Positions 1 to 5,999 of a stretch of 6,050 bases of DNA are shown one piece after another; position 1 is the first letter of the stretch, and each line of letters begins with the position of its first letter. The stretch comes from Rhodoluna sp. (GTDB taxonomy: Bacteria > Actinomycetota > Actinomycetes > Actinomycetales > Microbacteriaceae). The notes beneath the pieces were generated by a model. The model was not told the origin of the DNA and ran no database searches. It saw only the letters and a list, made by a program, of their open reading frames with translations. The stretch spans positions 1,836-7,885 of the forward strand of contig JAGNYY010000030.1 in assembly GCA_017984715.1 (NCBI GenBank), given 5' to 3'. Position numbers and translations under genes: made by a program.

Positions 1-296
1 GTGGTCTTTGCTGCAGTCTTTGCAACCTTCTTCACTGCGGTGCCTGCAGTCTTGGTTGCTGACTGAGTTGCCTTTGAAGCGGTCTTTGCAGTTGCGGCGA
101 CCTTCTTCTCAACAGTCTTGGCAGCCGAGGCTACCTTCTTCTCTGCTGCAGCAACGGTCTTCTCAACCTGCTTCTCTAGGTCAGCGGTAACCTTTGCAGC
201 TTCGTCGGCTACCTCTGCGGCTAGCTTGCCTGCATCCTTGGCGATGTTCTTTGCATTCTTAGCAAAGAGCTTCTTTGCGGTGTCGAAAATGCCCAT
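1..296 (-). CDS. Lys/Ala-rich histone H1-like protein (partial; C-terminus outside window)
   Basis: Only the first 98 residues are present; the gene runs off the window at base 1. The protein begins MGIFDTAKKLFAKNAKN and is extremely biased: by count 28 Ala and 21 Lys in 98 residues, with Thr, Val and Glu making up much of the rest. Residues 1-40 look like an amphipathic helical head with acidic residues. From about residue 41 it becomes a run of short imperfect Lys-Ala/Val-Ala repeats (EKKVASAAKT, VEKKVAATAKT, VKKVAKTAAKT). Such tails are typical of bacterial H1-like nucleoid proteins and of actinobacterial HU-type extensions, which bind DNA without sequence specificity. A surface or LEA-like stress protein with the same low complexity cannot be excluded. 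The ATG start is well supported by an AAGGAT ribosome binding site eight bases upstream, the clearest one in this window. No recognised catalytic domain is visible. Confidence 0.7.
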   Translation of the reverse strand, partial: MGIFDTAKKLFAKNAKNIAKDAGKLAAEVADEAAKVTADLEKQVEKTVAAAEKKVASAAKTVEKKVAATAKTASKATQSATKTAGTAVKKVAKTAAKT

Positions 297-416
297 GAGT
301 TTGATCCTTAAATTTTGGGGGATTGTTAAATCTGTTTCAGTCTAGCGATTGGTCTCAAGCAGCGCGAGACTCTCGTTGCTTTTTACGAAGGATTAAGCCC
401 TGGCGGCAACGGCCAT
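297..416. other. 120-bp intergenic region, no gene seen
   Basis: This gap separates the SepX-like gene (stop at 419-417) from the downstream Lys/Ala-rich gene, both on the minus strand. It probably carries the promoter of the latter. A TAGACT hexamer at 344-339 (minus strand) fits the TANNNT actinobacterial -10 pattern and would give a leader of roughly 35 bases, but no good -35 accompanies it. An 11-base inverted repeat at 365-375 (arms CGAGA and TCTCG around one C) lies just upstream of that hexamer and could be an operator or chance. No stable hairpin followed by a T-run is seen on either strand. Confidence 0.35.
304..309 (-). promoter_or_regulatory. Ribosome binding site of the Lys/Ala-rich protein
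   Basis: Read on the minus strand, AAGGAT lies seven bases before the ATG at 296 (AAGGATCAAACTCATG). It matches the anti-Shine-Dalgarno end of 16S rRNA and fixes the start codon. It stands out because the other genes here lack a comparable site. Confidence 0.65.
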
Positions 417-839
417 TTAGCCGTTTGCGCGTCGACGCCGCAGAATCTCGTCTAGTTCGCTCTGCTCAAGCTTTCGTGCAGCAACCTGAGTGCGAACCTC
501 ATCCAAGGTAGCCACTTCAGCAAGCTGAACCACTTCCAGCGTTCCGTTGAAAGTTGTTGGCGCTGGCAGCTCACGGCGTTGCCACTCGCGTGACTCGATT
601 GACTCAGTGGCCGAAACCTCATTCGATTCGGCGTAGTCTCGCGCAAGAGAAACAAAGTTGTCCACCGAAGGCCGACGAGCTGGCGACTTATTCCGCTTTG
701 GCTTTGAGACTCTCGGGCGTTCGCTAACGATGCCTCGTTCACGATCTTGGGCTCGCTTAAACCAAGACGGCACGAAGACCAAGAGCCATAGACCAGCGAC
801 CACAGCAAGAGCCATTCCGCTAAATCCGTCGAAGTTCAT
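417..839 (-). CDS. sepX: SepX/GlpR-like divisome membrane protein (short form)
   Basis: A 140-aa protein with one N-terminal membrane segment at about residues 9-24, ending in VPSWFKR (23-29). A basic, low-complexity cytoplasmic stretch follows (about 28-57, rich in Arg, Lys, Pro, Ser). The pattern LWLL-x-x-VPSW-x-(K/R)R is what I associate with the actinobacterial SepX/GlpR family, as is the later W86...LPAP (91-94) followed by a helical, charged C-terminus. In Streptomyces (SepX) and Corynebacterium (GlpR) this family is an integral membrane divisome component; GlpR binds the gephyrin-like protein Glp. The position directly after a RimJ-like acetyltransferase matches the rimJ-glpR pair of mycobacteria. 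It is far shorter than typical members (roughly 300-400 aa). The start is uncertain: ATG at 839 has only a weak GAAG upstream, while Met9 (ATG at 815) has a GACGGA nine bases before it. The 16-bp gap to the upstream gene suggests one operon. Identification rests on motif and synteny only. Confidence 0.6.
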   Translation of the reverse strand: MNFDGFSGMALAVVAGLWLLVFVPSWFKRAQDRERGIVSERPRVSKPKRNKSPARRPSVDNFVSLARDYAESNEVSATESIESREWQRRELPAPTTFNGTLEVVQLAEVATLDEVRTQVAARKLEQSELDEILRRRRANG

Positions 840-855
840 ACTTCAAAGATATGAG

Positions 856-1521
856 CTAGCTACCCATCTCATCCGCATTTAATTCGGTGTGTTTAATTCC
901 ATCGCTCGAATTCTTTGCCCAGGGGTAGCCGAGCGACGGCACCTGCCCCTTAATCCAGCGGTTCAAGACTCCCCCGAGCACTTCTTCATGGGTCAATGCA
1001 AAAACATAATGATCACGCCATGCGCCGTTGATGTGGATGTAACGTTCCTTCAAGCCTTCATACCGGAAGCCAAGTTTTTCGACGATTCGCAACGATGCGA
1101 CGTTCTCGGGGCGAATGTCGATTTCGGCTCGATGCAACCCAACCGCATTGAATAAGTAATCCGTGATCAACGCGACAGCGGTTGGCGTCACTCCTTTGCC
1201 AGCCACCTCGGGCACTACCCAGTAGCCGATAACGGCACTGCTGACCGAGCCATACAAGATGTTTGCCACGTTCAATTGGCCTACGACTTCACCTTGATGT
1301 TCGATGACGCAAGGAAGGCCGCTTTGGTCATCGAGCTGTCGAATCAACCCCCTGACCATTGCTTTGATGTCAAAGGAATTTGGCCCCACGGGGTTGGTGG
1401 CCTCCCAAGGGCGCAGCCATTCGCGATTGCCAAGGATGAGCCGCTCGAGCACCTTCGCATCGCGCTGGCGCAGCAATCGCAGGGTCACATCCCCGTGCGT
1501 GAGAGCAAATGTCATAGCCAC
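856..1521 (-). CDS. GNAT-family N-acetyltransferase, RimJ/RimL type
   Basis: A 221-aa acetyl-CoA-dependent N-acetyltransferase of the Acetyltransf_3 type, the group that includes the ribosomal-protein N-terminal acetyltransferases RimJ and RimL. Visible landmarks are NREWLRPWE (32-40), beta-strand 4 IGYWVV (98-103), and the acetyl-CoA pyrophosphate-binding loop EVAGKG (105-110), equivalent to (Q/R)xxGxG with Glu in the first position. Also present are IRPEN (136-140) with the CoA-side Asn, S143, VEKLGF (147-152), and the late HINGAWRDH (163-171) found in RimJ-like members. The physiological substrate cannot be told from sequence; a ribosomal protein or another protein N-terminus is the default guess. 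The first codon is GTG (1521), with an in-frame ATG two codons later (1515). No Shine-Dalgarno precedes either, and a TAATCT hexamer seven bases before the GTG suggests a leaderless start there. About 40 residues after the conserved HEE (178-180) form a polar tail. It probably shares a transcript with the SepX-like gene. Confidence 0.85.
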   Translation of the reverse strand: MAMTFALTHGDVTLRLLRQRDAKVLERLILGNREWLRPWEATNPVGPNSFDIKAMVRGLIRQLDDQSGLPCVIEHQGEVVGQLNVANILYGSVSSAVIGYWVVPEVAGKGVTPTAVALITDYLFNAVGLHRAEIDIRPENVASLRIVEKLGFRYEGLKERYIHINGAWRDHYVFALTHEEVLGGVLNRWIKGQVPSLGYPWAKNSSDGIKHTELNADEMGS

Positions 1522-1527
1522 GATGGC

Positions 1528-1533
1528 AAGATT
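1528..1533 (+). promoter_or_regulatory. Possible -10 element for 5-FCL (leaderless start)
   Basis: AAGATT ends exactly six bases before the ATG at 1540, the -12 to -7 position for a transcript beginning at that ATG. It matches TATAAT only at positions 2, 4 and 6. It overlaps the minus-strand hexamer almost completely, so if both are real the two divergent promoters share the same bases. Weak on its own. Confidence 0.25.
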
Positions 1534-1534
1534 A
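1529..1534 (-). promoter_or_regulatory. Possible -10 element for the acetyltransferase (leaderless start)
   Basis: On the minus strand TAATCT at 1534-1529 fits the TANNNT actinobacterial -10 pattern and ends seven bases before the GTG at 1521, so transcription would begin at or within a base of the start codon. No convincing -35 hexamer is present 16-18 bases upstream, where the sequence is already inside the 5-FCL reading frame. Confidence 0.35.
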
Positions 1535-1539
1535 GTCCC

Positions 1540-2112
1540 ATGGATGCCATCGAACAGCAGAAACGCGAATTGCGAGCCGACTTAAAGTCGCGCAGAGCAG
1601 GTAGGGAATACGACCCCGAGCTAGCATCGGCACTCTGTGTTCAAATGGCCGAGCTCTGCCTAAGCAACGGTGCCACCAAGATTGCCTGCTATCTGGCCTA
1701 CGGCAACGAGCCAGACACCGAACTTTTCATTGACTGGGCAATCGAGAGCGAAATCCAAGTTCTTCTTCCAGTTTCAAACCAGGATGGTTCACTCACCTGG
1801 ATTCACTTCGAAGGCGACACCGAACTTGGAATATTTGGCTTCGCTGAGCCGATCGGAACCCCGGGCGATCTCGGCGCCGCTGACCTGATTTTCATACCGG
1901 CCCTAGCGGTTGACACTCAGGGTCAAAGGCTCGGAAAAGGCAAAGGATTTTATGACCGGGCCCTTGCCGAACTCGAAGAAATTGCACCTGTGGTTGCTGT
2001 TGTCTACGAAGATGAAGTTCTCGAGTCAGTGCCTACAGAGGATCATGACCACCCGATTGACGCCGCTGTTACCCCCTCGAGCAAGACCTTCTTCACCGAC
2101 CGGTTAAACTAG
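1540..2112 (+). CDS. 5-formyltetrahydrofolate cyclo-ligase (methenyl-THF synthetase)
   Basis: A 190-aa protein of normal length for the family. It catalyses the ATP-dependent conversion of 5-formyl-THF to 5,10-methenyl-THF in the cytosol, returning the storage folate to the one-carbon pool. Family signatures occur in order: QQKRELRADLKSRR (6-19), the N-terminal KxxLR helix; YLAYGNEPDT (51-60); LPVS (76-79); FGFAEP (99-104); and the hallmark nucleotide/folate loop RLGKGKGFYDR (120-130). Near the C-terminus is VPTEDHDHPID (164-174), the usual VPxExHDxxxD element. The reading frame stays open upstream to 1276, but that part is antisense to the acetyltransferase and lacks family similarity. The ATG at 1540 gives the expected N-terminus. 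There is no clear Shine-Dalgarno. The stop lies four bases before the FmdB-like gene, so the two are almost certainly cotranscribed and probably translationally coupled. In mycobacteria the orthologue Rv0992c has the same FmdB-like neighbour. Confidence 0.95.
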   Translation: MDAIEQQKRELRADLKSRRAGREYDPELASALCVQMAELCLSNGATKIACYLAYGNEPDTELFIDWAIESEIQVLLPVSNQDGSLTWIHFEGDTELGIFGFAEPIGTPGDLGAADLIFIPALAVDTQGQRLGKGKGFYDRALAELEEIAPVVAVVYEDEVLESVPTEDHDHPIDAAVTPSSKTFFTDRLN

Positions 2113-2116
2113 TTCC

Positions 2117-2314
2117 ATGCCCCTCTACTCATATGTCTGTAAACAGTGCGAGCACGCGTTTGACGTGCAGCAGTCATTTGCCGATGCCGCTCTAACAAAG
2201 TGCCCAGAGTGCGGCGGAGAACTTCGCAAGGTGTTCGGAAAAGTCGGAGTAACTTTCAAGGGCAGCGGCTTCTATCGCAACGACTCCGGTTCATCCAGCA
2301 AAAAGAGCGACTAG
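2117..2314 (+). CDS. FmdB-family zinc ribbon protein (Ruc-like)
   Basis: A 65-aa small protein starting MPLYSYVCKQCEHAFDV, the standard opening of the FmdB/CxxC_CxxC_SSSS regulatory-protein family. Two CxxC knuckles (C8/C11 and C29/C32) form a predicted zinc ribbon. They are followed by the conserved FKGSGFYRND block (47-56) and a short Ser/Lys-rich disordered tail. The biochemical role of most family members is not established. The mycobacterial protein at the equivalent locus, Rv0991c (Ruc), was reported as a redox-regulated chaperone that coordinates zinc through its cysteines, so a similar role is possible here, although the disordered tail is much shorter. It starts four bases after the 5-FCL stop with no Shine-Dalgarno of its own, implying translational coupling. 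Its stop codon is four bases from the stop codon of the convergent pseudo-helicase gene. Confidence 0.9.
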   Translation: MPLYSYVCKQCEHAFDVQQSFADAALTKCPECGGELRKVFGKVGVTFKGSGFYRNDSGSSSKKSD

Positions 2315-2322
2315 AAAACTAG
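2311..2322. repeat. CTAG-AAAA-CTAG inverted repeat holding both convergent stop codons
   Basis: The sequence CTAGAAAACTAG contains the TAG stop of the FmdB-like gene (2312-2314) on the plus strand and the TAG stop of the pseudo-helicase (2321-2319) on the minus strand, separated by AAAA. The 4-bp arms are too short and AT-rich to act as an intrinsic terminator. No other terminator-like hairpin is seen at this junction, so the two transcripts must either run into one another or end by a factor-dependent route. Confidence 0.6.
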
Positions 2323-5300
2323 CCCCAGTGTGGCGGCTTATCGCCGCGCAGCCTCGCGTCATTTGACTCAGTTCGGTCTCCCCAAGCAGCATCAGAGTCT
2401 TCAAAGGCGCGCTCGGCGGGGTCAAACAGCGGCGTAGGTCGTTTTGAAATCTGCATTCCCAACTGCTCGGCAATTCGTTGTGCAATTGCCTGCGGGTCTG
2501 AGAAAACCTCGAAGCTGTGAACTCGGATGTACTGCCAGCCGAGCGCTTTCAAAAGACCAGGGCGAATGCGGAACTTCTCATTTCGGTTCTCGCCCCGAAT
2601 CGACCAATCCGGTTCGATAACCGCAGCCCGTTTCGCATAACTCACTACGAGCGGCATTGAAACAGAAAGAGACTGATCTACGCGAGCGCCAAGTTTCTTG
2701 AGGCGAAGGCTCAGATCGTTAAGCATCGGATCAGGCAAAATGTCGGTCGATTCGACAGTGGCATCCGCTGCCGACAACAAATCACGCAACAATAGAGCGC
2801 CATTTGAAAGTCGGTCGGCTGGAATATCTTCCGCTGCAAAACAGGAAATCACGGTGATTGACTTTCGTGCACTGACCAACAGATTTGCCATCGAGCGGCG
2901 CCCTTCGGGCTCGCTTAGTTGACCGAAGTTTGAGAGCACTGCGCCGTGCGAGGTTCTGCCAAAACCGATTGAGAAAACAACTCGGTCTGCATTTCGATGG
3001 GTGAGGTCGCTCAGGGCCAAGACCTCAAACTTTTCACGGCCATGACTTCTGAAAAATTCAGCAAGTTCTGGGCGAGCCTTCAACCCCTCGTTGATGCCAA
3101 CGCGAACTCGCTCGGCGTGAACCGAAGATGCGCTCACCAAAAGCAGTGATTGCTCAGGGTGCCAAGTTGCGTGATTGAAGACTGTCTCGATTGCTCGAGC
3201 CACCTCGGCATCCAAGCTTTCGGTCGCTCCTTCGAAGGTTGTTGTCGCCCTATTTTCACTCAGCACCAAATCGAGGTGATAGGACCGCTCGCCAAGGTAT
3301 TCGCCTGCGCTCGGCTCGAACTCGATTCGGTTCTGATAAAACTCTTGGTTTATCAACCGCGCAAGCGCCTGGCTGCTGGTTCGGTAGCTCTTTCGCAGCA
3401 CCTCGGATCCATAAATTCGACGCGTCTCATTGAACACCGACGGGCTGTTGATTTCACGCCCAAGTGGAATAGCTCTCGGCTCAATTTCAAACCCGGTTGG
3501 CATAGAAATTGCGTCGTCGCCAAAGGCGATGAGTTGGCCAGCCCTGACCAAAGCGCCAAGATTTTCAGCGACTGTGGTTCCTGCGGCATCCAGCACCAGC
3601 ACTGTGTCAAAACTTGCGCTTCGCGACAGGTTTTCGGCAAGTTCGAATGGCGAGATTAATTGAACCGGGGCCAGAATCGGCCAAATGCTTGGTGAAGCCA
3701 ATCTCAATGCCGGGATGTCAGCACTACCGGTTTTCAAGACAGCTTTAAGGTTTTGCGCCTCTTCACTAAAGTTCTGCAAAGCGGCATGCCAAGCGTCGCT
3801 GAGACCCTTCGCCAAATGCTTGGCACCCATATCGATCTGCACGTCATAGGCGTTTCTGAAATTGTCTTCGTGAGCATCGAGCAGCTCTGCCGAGTAGTTA
3901 AGAATCGAAGAATCTTGCGCCAGCGCATATTCCAAGGCTGACTGCCACCAGGCTAGGTCAAGCTCTACAGCGAGGCGATCTTTGGAGGTGTGCAGGCGAC
4001 CCAGATCGCGCGCTAACTGCCCTAGGCCCGATGCGCGCAATTGCCCGGCCAGCATTGCTCTGTCACCAAGATTTCCCAAAGCTTCGGTGTCTTCGGCTAG
4101 TGACTGAAGCTTCAGCTTTAGCTTGGCAAGATCTAGTTTGACCAGAGGAACCTCAGTTGATTCTGGGTCTAGATGCCTCTGAATGGCCTCTAAGTCGGCG
4201 ACGAATGACTGGTAGGCGACCTGGGCATCATTGATTCCGGCAGGAACCTGAGGCTTGACATCGGCGAGGGAGAATCTCTGCCACAGCTCTCGTTGGTGTT
4301 GAATCTCGAGCAGTGAAACATGTAAGTCGGCGACGTGCATGCCTGGGCGGAGGTATTCCTTTGCAAGTTTCTTTAGACGTCGTCGGTTAACGCCCGACAT
4401 CTTGGCTCGATCCGCTTTCTCCACACCCTTGCGCGGTGCCGTTGCAGCGATAAGTTCTGTCAGCGGGCGGTCAAAAACGTCTGCAACAAATCGGTCATGG
4501 GTCTCGCGAACGCCCATGAAAAGCTTCAGGTAGACGCCAAACTCTTCGACCGAAGCAGCTGGCTTGAAGTTGACATTTGCTATGTAGTCAGCCAGTTGCG
4601 CCGAGAGGTTCGGATAGGCGTCGTCTCGCAAACGCTTGGCCAGCGCAATCGCTTGCTCCACTTCTCCAGGGGCATCAAATTGCGCTTGATACCAAGCCGT
4701 ATCTTGAGGGCCAAACTTAAATTCGCCAAGCTCTTCGGCCTCGGCCAAAATAGCCAGTGCGTTAGATCGGTCTAAGTGATCGGTTAGGTGTTTAGCGTCG
4801 ATTCGTGCGTTGGTGAGCGGCGGGTGAGGCATCGCACTCAACTCCGAAAGTTTTCGCAATATTTCAGAAACCGAAACGCCTAGCGACTCAACTTTGCGGT
4901 CTAAGGCCTTGAAATAACCGTCTAACTCTTGCTCTGCTACTAGACGGCGACCACGAGCCCCGGCCAAATCAACGGCTTGAGCCCTCTCATTTCGCGATAT
5001 TGCGGCAACCACGTCAACCCAAGTACTGTCAGCTCGAACCCCCAGGCCGGCAAGCCCGGTGGCCGACAAACGGTCGGCTAGTTCGTTAAGGGTTTGTCTT
5101 CGTGGCGCAACAACAAGGACCTTTTTGCCCGAGTTAACCAAGACGCCGATAGTGTTCAAAACTGTCTGAAGGTAGCCGCAGCCAGGCAAAGTTTCAACCG
5201 CGAAACTTTGCCCTGATAGTGCGCGTGCTGCGATTCGAACCTGGGTCGCATCTGCATCGGCGATCAACACCATTTCGGCAACTTCAACCTCGGGCAGTGA

Positions 5301-5999
5301 CTCTTTCGGCTCACCGGTTAACTCGAGAAGCAGCGGGGTTTCGGCTCTATCAAAATCTCGCAACATGGTTGTCGGTGCAGTTGTAAAGTTTCCGATTACA
5401 AGGATGCGTTTGAGGTCGAGTTTTGCTTTCTCTCCGGTGAGGTTGGCCAAGTAGTTCAATACGGTTACCGGAACCAGGTCTGAGCTCTCGTTCTGGCGAG
5501 CCAAAAGTTCTGACTCGTTCAGGTTGATGCCGTAACAAACCTCCAAGGCATCGACAAATGCTGGATTTACCTGCGGAAGTCCTGATTTTTGTAGTTCGTA
5601 GTCATCCCCTCGCTTTTCGAGGGAGATAGGCCACATCAAAATTGGCAACTTGAGGTCGAAGCCATCACCTTCAAAGTCGGCTAGACCGCCGACCAAAAAC
5701 AATGACTGAATACCGAATTGATTGCTCAGCCTCTCGGACTTGGCGTTAATTCGACGCGCTGCCGCCAAGGCCCTTGAGTAGGCAAGAGGGTCGCGAACCA
5801 GGTTAGAGAGCAAAGTTGCCCGGCCCGTGACAAACTGCGAAAAACCACCCGGATGGCTGCGCTCAAGATCTATCTGACCAAAGTTGTTTGTTTCGAAGTT
5901 GGTGAGCGGATTTGTGATTCCGATTGCCGCGATTTCTTCTTGCCAGGCGTCCCACTGCGAACGAGGGATGCGAGCACCGAAATCAACTTGTTCAACCAT
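2319..5999 (-). CDS. Large DUF4011/SF1-type pseudo-helicase with C-terminal REase-like domain
   Basis: A 1226-aa uninterrupted protein. Residues about 28-155 resemble the N-terminal DUF4011-type region of giant bacterial SF1 helicases (NPLTNF 30-35, IDLERSHPGG 43-52, LVGGLADF 102-109, VNPAF 144-148). Helicase landmarks follow. Motif I is TLPGCGYLQT (270-279), where PGTGKSQT is expected, so the Walker lysine is Tyr276. Motif Ia is KKVLVVAPRR (292-301). A largely helical, charged insert spans about 340-770. Motif II is VLVLDAAG (800-807), with Asp804 kept and Glu replaced by Ala805. Motif III is GDDAISMP (827-834), without the Gln. A motif IV-like LRKSYRT lies at 868-874. Motif V is LTHRNAD (999-1005) in place of VQGDERD. 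Motif VI is LVSARK (1041-1046) in place of xTRAR(K/R). Residues about 1095-1181 resemble the REase_MTES_1575 domain (GWQYIRVHSFEVFSDP 1154-1169), itself probably degenerate. Predicted to be cytosolic, nucleic-acid or protein binding, and not an ATP-driven helicase. The first ATG (5999) opens a well-matched N-terminus. True function unknown. Confidence 0.85.
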   Translation of the reverse strand: MVEQVDFGARIPRSQWDAWQEEIAAIGITNPLTNFETNNFGQIDLERSHPGGFSQFVTGRATLLSNLVRDPLAYSRALAAARRINAKSERLSNQFGIQSLFLVGGLADFEGDGFDLKLPILMWPISLEKRGDDYELQKSGLPQVNPAFVDALEVCYGINLNESELLARQNESSDLVPVTVLNYLANLTGEKAKLDLKRILVIGNFTTAPTTMLRDFDRAETPLLLELTGEPKESLPEVEVAEMVLIADADATQVRIAARALSGQSFAVETLPGCGYLQTVLNTIGVLVNSGKKVLVVAPRRQTLNELADRLSATGLAGLGVRADSTWVDVVAAISRNERAQAVDLAGARGRRLVAEQELDGYFKALDRKVESLGVSVSEILRKLSELSAMPHPPLTNARIDAKHLTDHLDRSNALAILAEAEELGEFKFGPQDTAWYQAQFDAPGEVEQAIALAKRLRDDAYPNLSAQLADYIANVNFKPAASVEEFGVYLKLFMGVRETHDRFVADVFDRPLTELIAATAPRKGVEKADRAKMSGVNRRRLKKLAKEYLRPGMHVADLHVSLLEIQHQRELWQRFSLADVKPQVPAGINDAQVAYQSFVADLEAIQRHLDPESTEVPLVKLDLAKLKLKLQSLAEDTEALGNLGDRAMLAGQLRASGLGQLARDLGRLHTSKDRLAVELDLAWWQSALEYALAQDSSILNYSAELLDAHEDNFRNAYDVQIDMGAKHLAKGLSDAWHAALQNFSEEAQNLKAVLKTGSADIPALRLASPSIWPILAPVQLISPFELAENLSRSASFDTVLVLDAAGTTVAENLGALVRAGQLIAFGDDAISMPTGFEIEPRAIPLGREINSPSVFNETRRIYGSEVLRKSYRTSSQALARLINQEFYQNRIEFEPSAGEYLGERSYHLDLVLSENRATTTFEGATESLDAEVARAIETVFNHATWHPEQSLLLVSASSVHAERVRVGINEGLKARPELAEFFRSHGREKFEVLALSDLTHRNADRVVFSIGFGRTSHGAVLSNFGQLSEPEGRRSMANLLVSARKSITVISCFAAEDIPADRLSNGALLLRDLLSAADATVESTDILPDPMLNDLSLRLKKLGARVDQSLSVSMPLVVSYAKRAAVIEPDWSIRGENRNEKFRIRPGLLKALGWQYIRVHSFEVFSDPQAIAQRIAEQLGMQISKRPTPLFDPAERAFEDSDAAWGDRTESNDARLRGDKPPHWG

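Noticed and set aside
1..180. CRISPR or tandem-repeat array
   Set aside because: The repeats are short, imperfect and in frame; they reflect Lys/Ala codon repetition, not a repeat-spacer structure.
373..416. Weak hairpins (GGC-CGTT-GCC and TGGC...GCCA) just after the SepX-like gene as a terminator
   Set aside because: Stems are only 3-4 bp and no T-run follows in the direction of transcription.
889..1155. 88-aa open frame on the plus strand opposite the acetyltransferase
   Set aside because: Fully inside the conserved GNAT gene on the other strand, with no motif or supported start.
1276..1539. In-frame upstream extension of the 5-FCL reading frame
   Set aside because: It is antisense to the well-supported acetyltransferase, shows no family similarity, and the ATG at 1540 gives a normal 5-FCL N-terminus and length.
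3150..3659. 169-aa open frame on the plus strand opposite the pseudo-helicase
   Set aside because: Composition and lack of recognisable motifs fit an antisense shadow; the minus-strand gene has clear domain structure through this region.
2319..5999. Reading the degenerate helicase gene as a pseudogene
   Set aside because: There is no frameshift, internal stop or truncation over 1226 codons, and the structural parts around each motif are kept; changed catalytic residues alone do not mark decay.
2319..5999. Calling the window an anti-phage defence island
   Set aside because: Large DUF4011 helicase-nuclease fusions do occur in defence loci, but all neighbours are housekeeping genes in a conserved actinobacterial order and there are no mobility genes or partner defence proteins.
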